From: Dietzia sp. NCCP-2495
Lineage (GTDB): Bacteria > Actinomycetota > Actinomycetes > Mycobacteriales > Mycobacteriaceae
Direction of reading: 5' to 3'
Length of the DNA stretch: 64,000 nucleotides
Assembly: GCF_026011735.1 (NCBI RefSeq)
Contig: NZ_BRVN01000001.1
Coordinates: 186,001 to 250,000, forward strand
This document shows positions 60,058 to 64,000 of this stretch, one piece after another. Made by a program: the position numbers and the translations under genes. Positions within the stretch are counted from its first letter, which is position 1. Every line of letters starts with the position of its first letter. The notes under the pieces are model-generated. The model saw only the letters and a program-made list of their open reading frames with translations, was not told the DNA's origin and did no database searches.

Positions 60058-60891
60058 TCACTGCTGGTCGGTCTGCGCCTGCTGCTGCTGCGGCGACGCG
60101 GCCGGCTGCGACTGTCCCTGACCGAGCTGCCCGGCGGAACCGGTGCCCTGGCCGAGCTGCTGGCCGCTCTCCGCCTGCATCGACGCGCGGATCTGCTCGA
60201 GTCGGCTGTGGCCGGCCATCTGGGTGGAGGCCTGTTCGATCTCCATCATCCGGCCCTGCACCGAGTTCTGCGCCAGCTCGGCGGAGCCGAGGGCGTTGGC
60301 GTACCGCTGCTCGATCTTGTCGCGGACCTGGTCCAGGTTCGGGGTGTTGCCCCCGGACGACAGCTCGGACATCGACTGCAGGGACGCGCTGACCTGCTCC
60401 TGCATCTTGGCCTGCTCGAGCTGGCTGAGCAGCTTGGTGCGCTCGGCCACCTTCTGCTGCAGGACCATCGCGTTCTGCTCGACAGCTTTCTTGGCCTGGC
60501 CTGCGGCCTGGAGCGACTGGTCGTGGAGGCCCTTGAGGTCCTCGACGTTCTGCTCGGCGGTGACGAGCTGCGCGGCGAACGCCTCCGCGGCGTTCTCGTA
60601 CTCGGTCGCCTTCTGCTGGTCGCCGTTCTGCCGGGCCTGGTCCGACATCTGCAGGGCCTGGCGGGTGGAGCCCTGGAGCTTCTCGATGTCCGCCAGCTGC
60701 CGGTTGAGCTTCATCTCCAGCTGCCGCTGGTTACCGATGACGGCTGCGGCCTGCTGCGAGAGCTGCTGGTGCTGCCGCTGCGCGTCGGCGATCGCCTGCT
60801 GGATCTGCACCTTCGGATCGGCGTGCTCGTCGATCTTCGAATCGAACAACGCCATGAGGTAGCGCCATGCCTTGGAAAACGGATTGGCCAT
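60058..60891 (-). CDS. pspA: PspA/IM30-family membrane-stress protein
   Basis: 277-aa coiled-coil protein, homologue of the mycobacterial 35-kDa antigen/PspA (Rv2744c), peripheral to the inner face of the membrane, where it stabilises it under envelope stress. N-terminal amphipathic helix ([20 protein letters not shown]), then an almost unbroken heptad-type helical body (residues 25-215; [40 protein letters not shown]), and a Gly/Gln-rich tail ([19 protein letters not shown]). In mycobacteria the preceding regulator ClgR controls it, and that gene is just upstream here, in the same orientation, 110 bases away. Confidence 0.94.
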   Translation of the reverse strand: MANPFSKAWRYLMALFDSKIDEHADPKVQIQQAIADAQRQHQQLSQQAAAVIGNQRQLEMKLNRQLADIEKLQGSTRQALQMSDQARQNGDQQKATEYENAAEAFAAQLVTAEQNVEDLKGLHDQSLQAAGQAKKAVEQNAMVLQQKVAERTKLLSQLEQAKMQEQVSASLQSMSELSSGGNTPNLDQVRDKIEQRYANALGSAELAQNSVQGRMMEIEQASTQMAGHSRLEQIRASMQAESGQQLGQGTGSAGQLGQGQSQPAASPQQQQAQTDQQ

Positions 60892-61001
60892 CGCTGCGTA
60901 GTGTCCTTCTGCCGATTCGGACGACGGGTCGGTTCCACGTTACCCAACACCGCCGAGATGGGACCACCGGGATGTCTCCCCGGTTCAGATCAGTCGACCG
61001 C

Positions 61002-61391
61002 TCAGGCTGCCAGCACGGGCTCGGTGAAGGTCCCCGGAGGAGACACCTCCAGGGCCGCTCTGATCAGGATCTCGCCGAGTGACACGTCCAGTGCACTGGA
61101 GATGGAGGCCAGCAGCTCGCTCGAGGCCTCTTTCCGACCACGCTCGATCTCGGAGAGATATCCGGGGCTCACCCGTGCCGAGTCCGCCACGTCGCGCAGG
61201 GTGCGGCCGGTCTCCCCGCGCAGGCCCCGCAGGACCGTCCCGAGTGTCTCCCGTAGCAGCGGCGGCGTCGCGGGCTGGTCGGGTCGGGGCAACGTGGTCA
61301 TCTGGATATTCGGCATCACGGGGTACAACGCATCACCGTCCGAAATCGTTCCCGTCGTCGTCGTCCCGGTCGCCACACCGTCGCCCGTCAT
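61002..61391 (-). CDS. clgR: XRE-family regulator ClgR
   Basis: 129-aa helix-turn-helix activator of Clp protease genes and the psp system. HTH at about residues 50-105, with [20 protein letters not shown] and [20 protein letters not shown], the typical ClgR recognition region. The first 40 residues (Thr/Gly-rich) are variable. The C-terminal end TFTEPVLAA finishes in hydrophobic Ala-Ala, like the ClpP degron of other ClgR proteins. ATG 61391 overlaps the cinA stop (ATGA), so it is made from the pgsA-cinA transcript. Confidence 0.92.
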   Translation of the reverse strand: MTGDGVATGTTTTGTISDGDALYPVMPNIQMTTLPRPDQPATPPLLRETLGTVLRGLRGETGRTLRDVADSARVSPGYLSEIERGRKEASSELLASISSALDVSLGEILIRAALEVSPPGTFTEPVLAA

Positions 61392-61897
61392 CGCTGCCAC
61401 TCCTCTCCCGCGCCGGTTCCCGGCGCTCTCGCCGCGTCCGTCACCAGCGCCAACGCCGCACCACATGTACGCTCCCGGATCTCCCGTCGGTCACCGGAGA
61501 GCGCCAACTCCACCGACCACGGTTGACGGTCCGGTACGCAGATCCCGACGTGCACGGTGCCCACGGCCACGCCCTCCTGCCTGTCGGGACCGGCGACTCC
61601 GGTCAGCCCGATCCCCACGTCGGCCCCGCACCTCCGGGCCGCACCGACCGCCAGCGCCCGGGCCGTATCCGCTGACACGGCGCCGTGCGTCTCGAGAACC
61701 TCCACGGGCACGTCCGCGAGGCTGTGCTTGAGTTCGGTCGCGTACACCACGACGCCACCTCGCAGGACGGCGCTGGCCCCCGGGACATCTGCGAGTGTTG
61801 CGGCGACGAGCCCCGCGGTCAGCGACTCCGCCGTCGCCACGGTCCAGCCCCGCTCACGCAGGGCTGCCACCACCTCGGTGGCCCCGTCGGTACTCAC
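61388..61897 (-). CDS. cinA: CinA C-terminal-domain protein (nicotinamide-nucleotide amidase type)
   Basis: 169-aa protein consisting only of the CinA C-terminal (PncC) domain, which deamidates nicotinamide mononucleotide in NAD recycling. Blocks: [57 protein letters not shown] and [20 protein letters not shown]. The N-terminal CinA domain is absent, as usual in this lineage. GTG 61897 overlaps the pgsA stop (GTGA), and its stop overlaps clgR. Confidence 0.92.
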   Translation of the reverse strand: MSTDGATEVVAALRERGWTVATAESLTAGLVAATLADVPGASAVLRGGVVVYATELKHSLADVPVEVLETHGAVSADTARALAVGAARRCGADVGIGLTGVAGPDRQEGVAVGTVHVGICVPDRQPWSVELALSGDRREIRERTCGAALALVTDAARAPGTGAGEEWQR

Positions 61898-62475
61898 TGC
61901 TGCGCCGCCTGACGGGCCTTGACCAGATAGTCGATCCCCGAGTACGCGGTCAGCACCACCGCCACGCCCATCACGAACCACTCCACCGGCCACACCCAGT
62001 GCGGCAGCGGGAGGATCAACATGCCCACGCCGAGAGTCTGGGTCGCAGTCTTGAGCTTGCCGCCCTTGCTCGCCGCCACCACATGATCCACGCCGACGAG
62101 CCGCCACACCGTGATGCCCACCTCGCGGACGAGGATCACGACGGTGACCCACCAGAACAGTTCGTGGACGAGGGAGAGCGAGATCATCGCGGCCGCCATC
62201 AGCGCCTTGTCCGCGATCGGGTCGGCGATCTTTCCGAAGTCGGTGACCAGCTCGAGCTTGCGGGCCAGGTAGCCGTCGACGTAATCGGTGGCCATCGCGA
62301 GGGCGAACACCGCGAACGCACCCACCCGCCACCACGCGTCCTGGGCACCGTCGACGAAGAACACCACCACGAACACCGGGACCAGCAGGATCCGCAGGAC
62401 CGTGAGGATGTTCGCGATATTGAGAACGGGGACCTCGGCGGTGGGGCGGCCGTCGCCGGTCGTGGAGGAAGTCAC
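61894..62475 (-). CDS. pgsA: CDP-diacylglycerol-glycerol-3-phosphate 3-phosphatidyltransferase (PgsA type)
   Basis: 193-aa integral membrane enzyme of the CDP-alcohol phosphatidyltransferase family, making phosphatidylglycerophosphate for PG and cardiolipin. The signature DG-x2-AR-x8-G-x3-D-x3-D is complete in DYVDGYLARKLELVTDFGKI followed by ADPIADK. Five to six membrane segments, including ILTVLRILLVPVFVVVFFVD near the start. GTG 62475 start. First gene of the pgsA-cinA-clgR run, which leads to pspA. M. tuberculosis PgsA3 (Rv2746c) has the same neighbours; which CDP-alcohol acceptor is used cannot be proven here. Confidence 0.92.
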   Translation of the reverse strand: MTSSTTGDGRPTAEVPVLNIANILTVLRILLVPVFVVVFFVDGAQDAWWRVGAFAVFALAMATDYVDGYLARKLELVTDFGKIADPIADKALMAAAMISLSLVHELFWWVTVVILVREVGITVWRLVGVDHVVAASKGGKLKTATQTLGVGMLILPLPHWVWPVEWFVMGVAVVLTAYSGIDYLVKARQAAQQ

Positions 62476-62551
62476 CCCCTCACCTTAGCGAGGCCGCGCG
62501 GCATACCCTTGACGGCACGACCCGCACGCCGGACCCCGAGGGAGAACACAC

Positions 62552-62842
62552 ATGGCACTCTTCGCCGTCACCTACCGCTACGAAGCGGAGCAGACCGCCG
62601 AGCGCGAGGCGAACAAGCCCGCGCACCGTGCATGGCTTCAGGCGAGGGTGGCCGACGGGGAGATCCTCACCGTGGGACCGTTCCTCGACGGGTCCGGGGC
62701 GTTGCTCCTGGTGGAGTCCGACGACGACGAGGCCGCCCGAGCCCTGGTCGCCCGCGACCCGCACTGCGTCGAGGGCATGGTCTCGGAGGTCGTCGTGCGC
62801 CCGTGGACGCCCGTGTTCGGGCTGCTGGCCGACGGCCACTGA
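62552..62842 (+). CDS. YciI-like protein (Rv2749-like)
   Basis: 96-aa protein of the YciI/YCII-related fold, small, cytosolic, of unknown role. MALFAVTYRYEAEQTAEREA, then the family His-x-x-W block HRAWLQARVADGEILTVGPF, and GALLLVESDDDEAARALVAR. The conserved His (KPAHRAWL) and Asp (VARDPH) are present. It is divergent from pgsA and followed 12 bases later by a terminator, so it is monocistronic. Confidence 0.88.
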   Translation: MALFAVTYRYEAEQTAEREANKPAHRAWLQARVADGEILTVGPFLDGSGALLLVESDDDEAARALVARDPHCVEGMVSEVVVRPWTPVFGLLADGH

Positions 62843-62854
62843 CCGACGAGACGA

Positions 62855-62888
62855 GGGCCGGGCGACATCAGTATCGCCCGGCCCTTTT
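62855..62888 (+). terminator. Intrinsic terminator after the YciI-like gene
   Basis: An 11-bp stem (gggccgggcga and complement) with an 8-base loop followed by TTTT. It stands between this gene and the convergent ftsK. Confidence 0.85.
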
Positions 62889-62929
62889 CGGCTGGTACCT
62901 CTCAGCCGGACCTTCTCTGCTGGGCCTTC

Positions 62930-64000
62930 TCAGCCGACCGGGGTCTCCACCGGTGCGTCGAATTCAGCGCCGTCCGCGGGGCCACCCTGACCCGCATCGC
63001 CCTCGCCGAACGCGTCCCCACCGTCCTCGGGAGGAGTGCCGCCCTTGATCGTGTACAGCACGGACGCGAGCTCCTCCGGGCGCACGAGCACCTCGCGGGC
63101 CTTGGACCCCTCCGACGGCCCCACGATGTCGCGGGTCTCCATCAGGTCCATCAGTCGGCCCGCCTTGGCGAAGCCGACGCGCAGCTTGCGCTGGAGCATC
63201 GACGTGGACCCGAACTGGCTCGACACGACCAGTTCCACCGCGGCGAGCAGATCGTCCAGATCGTCGCCGATGTCCGCGTCGATGTCCTTCTTGCCGTCAT
63301 CCTTGCACTCGGTGACCGACTCGTCGTAGTCGGGCTCCGCCTGGTTCTTGGCGAAGTCCACGACCTCGTTGATCTCCTCGTCCGTGATGAACGCACCCTG
63401 CATACGGATGGGCCTGGACGCACCCATCGGGATGAACAGACCGTCGCCCATACCGATGAGCTTCTCCGCTCCAGGCTGGTCGAGGATGACCCGGGAGTCC
63501 GTGAGGGATGAGGTGGCGAACGCCAGTCGCGACGGCACGTTTGTCTTGATCAGGCCGGTCACCACGTCCACCGACGGGCGCTGCGTGGCGAGCACGAGGT
63601 GGATACCGGCGGCACGCGCCTTCTGGGTGATCCGGACGATCGCGTCCTCGATATCGCGCGGGGCGGTCATCATCAGGTCCGCGAGCTCGTCGACCACCGC
63701 GACGATGAACGGATACGGCCGGTACACCCGCTCGCTGCCGGGCGGCGTGGTGATCTGACCGGAGCGCACGCGGTCATTGAAGTCGCTGATGTGGCGCACG
63801 CGCGTGGACTTCATGTCCTGGTAGCGCTGCTCCATCTCCTCCACCAACCACGCGAGAGCGGTAGCGGCCTTCTTCGGCTGCGTGATGATCGGCGTGATGA
63901 GGTGCGGTATGCCCTCGTACGGGGTCAGCTCCACCATCTTGGGGTCGATGAGGATCAGGCGCACCTCGTCCGGCGTCGCGCGGGCCAGCAGCGACACGAG
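62930..64000 (-). CDS. ftsK: DNA translocase FtsK, C-terminal part (runs off the window)
   Basis: About 356 C-terminal residues of the FtsK/SpoIIIE motor; the N-terminal membrane and linker parts lie beyond base 64000. Visible: the end of the RecA-like motor with [20 protein letters not shown], the Walker B strand [34 protein letters not shown] and GRxx-type [20 protein letters not shown]. The C-terminal gamma domain that reads chromosomal polarity signals (winged helix, [40 protein letters not shown]) follows, then an acidic Gly-rich tail. Walker A is outside the window. Confidence 0.97.
   Translation of the reverse strand, partial: LVSLLARATPDEVRLILIDPKMVELTPYEGIPHLITPIITQPKKAATALAWLVEEMEQRYQDMKSTRVRHISDFNDRVRSGQITTPPGSERVYRPYPFIVAVVDELADLMMTAPRDIEDAIVRITQKARAAGIHLVLATQRPSVDVVTGLIKTNVPSRLAFATSSLTDSRVILDQPGAEKLIGMGDGLFIPMGASRPIRMQGAFITDEEINEVVDFAKNQAEPDYDESVTECKDDGKKDIDADIGDDLDDLLAAVELVVSSQFGSTSMLQRKLRVGFAKAGRLMDLMETRDIVGPSEGSKAREVLVRPEELASVLYTIKGGTPPEDGGDAFGEGDAGQGGPADGAEFDAPVETPVG

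Noticed and set aside
1-64000. CRISPR arrays, insertion sequences, integrases
   Set aside because: No spaced direct repeats, transposase or recombinase motifs were seen in the window.

Overview
The window is high-GC DNA from a mycolic-acid-type actinomycete (order Mycobacteriales). Dietzia, Gordonia or a close relative is the best guess, but the genus cannot be fixed from the sequence. The evidence is the gene order from about 22.5 kb onward, which follows the Mycobacterium tuberculosis Rv2670c-Rv2749 neighbourhood as I remember it: zapE-like ATPase, RibD-like reductase, secreted hydrolase, aftC arabinofuranosyltransferase, msrB, hemQ, hemY, hemE, DUF3000, RNase D, dxs, TrmA-like methylase, KimA-like permease, ceoB/ceoC, nrdR, DivS-like/lexA pair, hflX, dapF, miaA, DUF349, miaB, recX, recA, DUF3046, pspA, clgR, cinA, pgsA, YciI-like, ftsK. 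AftC implies an arabinogalactan wall.

Layout. 1-2.3 kb: the 5' part of thrS, a DsbA/FrnE-like oxidoreductase and four tRNA genes (Val-CAC reverse; Gly-GCC, Cys-GCA, Val-GAC forward). 2.3-21.7 kb: an accessory surface-polysaccharide locus of tightly overlapping genes. It holds an initiating phosphoglycosyltransferase, four free-standing GT4 glycosyltransferases plus a fifth fused to an alpha/beta-hydrolase pair, a flippase, an O-antigen-ligase/polymerase-like protein, a Wzz-like protein, a deacetylase and a membrane-anchored glycoside hydrolase. 22.0-40.7 kb: the conserved block from zapE to ceoC. 40.7-49.1 kb: hrpA, nrdR, the lexA SOS divergon, hflX and dapF. 49.2-56.3 kb: malate synthase G facing an IclR regulator, then miaA, a Rv2728c-like gene, DUF349 and a small membrane protein. 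56.3-64.0 kb: miaB, recX, recA, DUF3046, pspA, clgR, cinA, pgsA, a YciI-like gene and the 3' part of ftsK.

The most unusual part is inside the polysaccharide locus. A stand-alone acyl carrier protein is divergent from a class-II aminoacyl-tRNA-synthetase-like enzyme that looks like an amino acid:carrier-protein ligase. The ligase is followed by a tandem hydrolase-glycosyltransferase fusion with a Cys at the second nucleophile position and Arg at the first, and by a FemAB/GNAT-type transferase. Further along is a free-standing NRPS condensation domain whose adenylation domain has shrunk to a remnant. Together these could activate an amino acid, load it on the carrier and attach it to the polysaccharide or its lipid-linked precursor, without a working adenylation domain. 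This is inferred from motifs and gene order and is not demonstrated.

Other points of note: a KimA-type potassium permease next to ceoB/ceoC; a DivS-like SOS membrane protein without LysM; several start codons placed as for leaderless transcripts; and an intein-free recA with a near-consensus SOS box.
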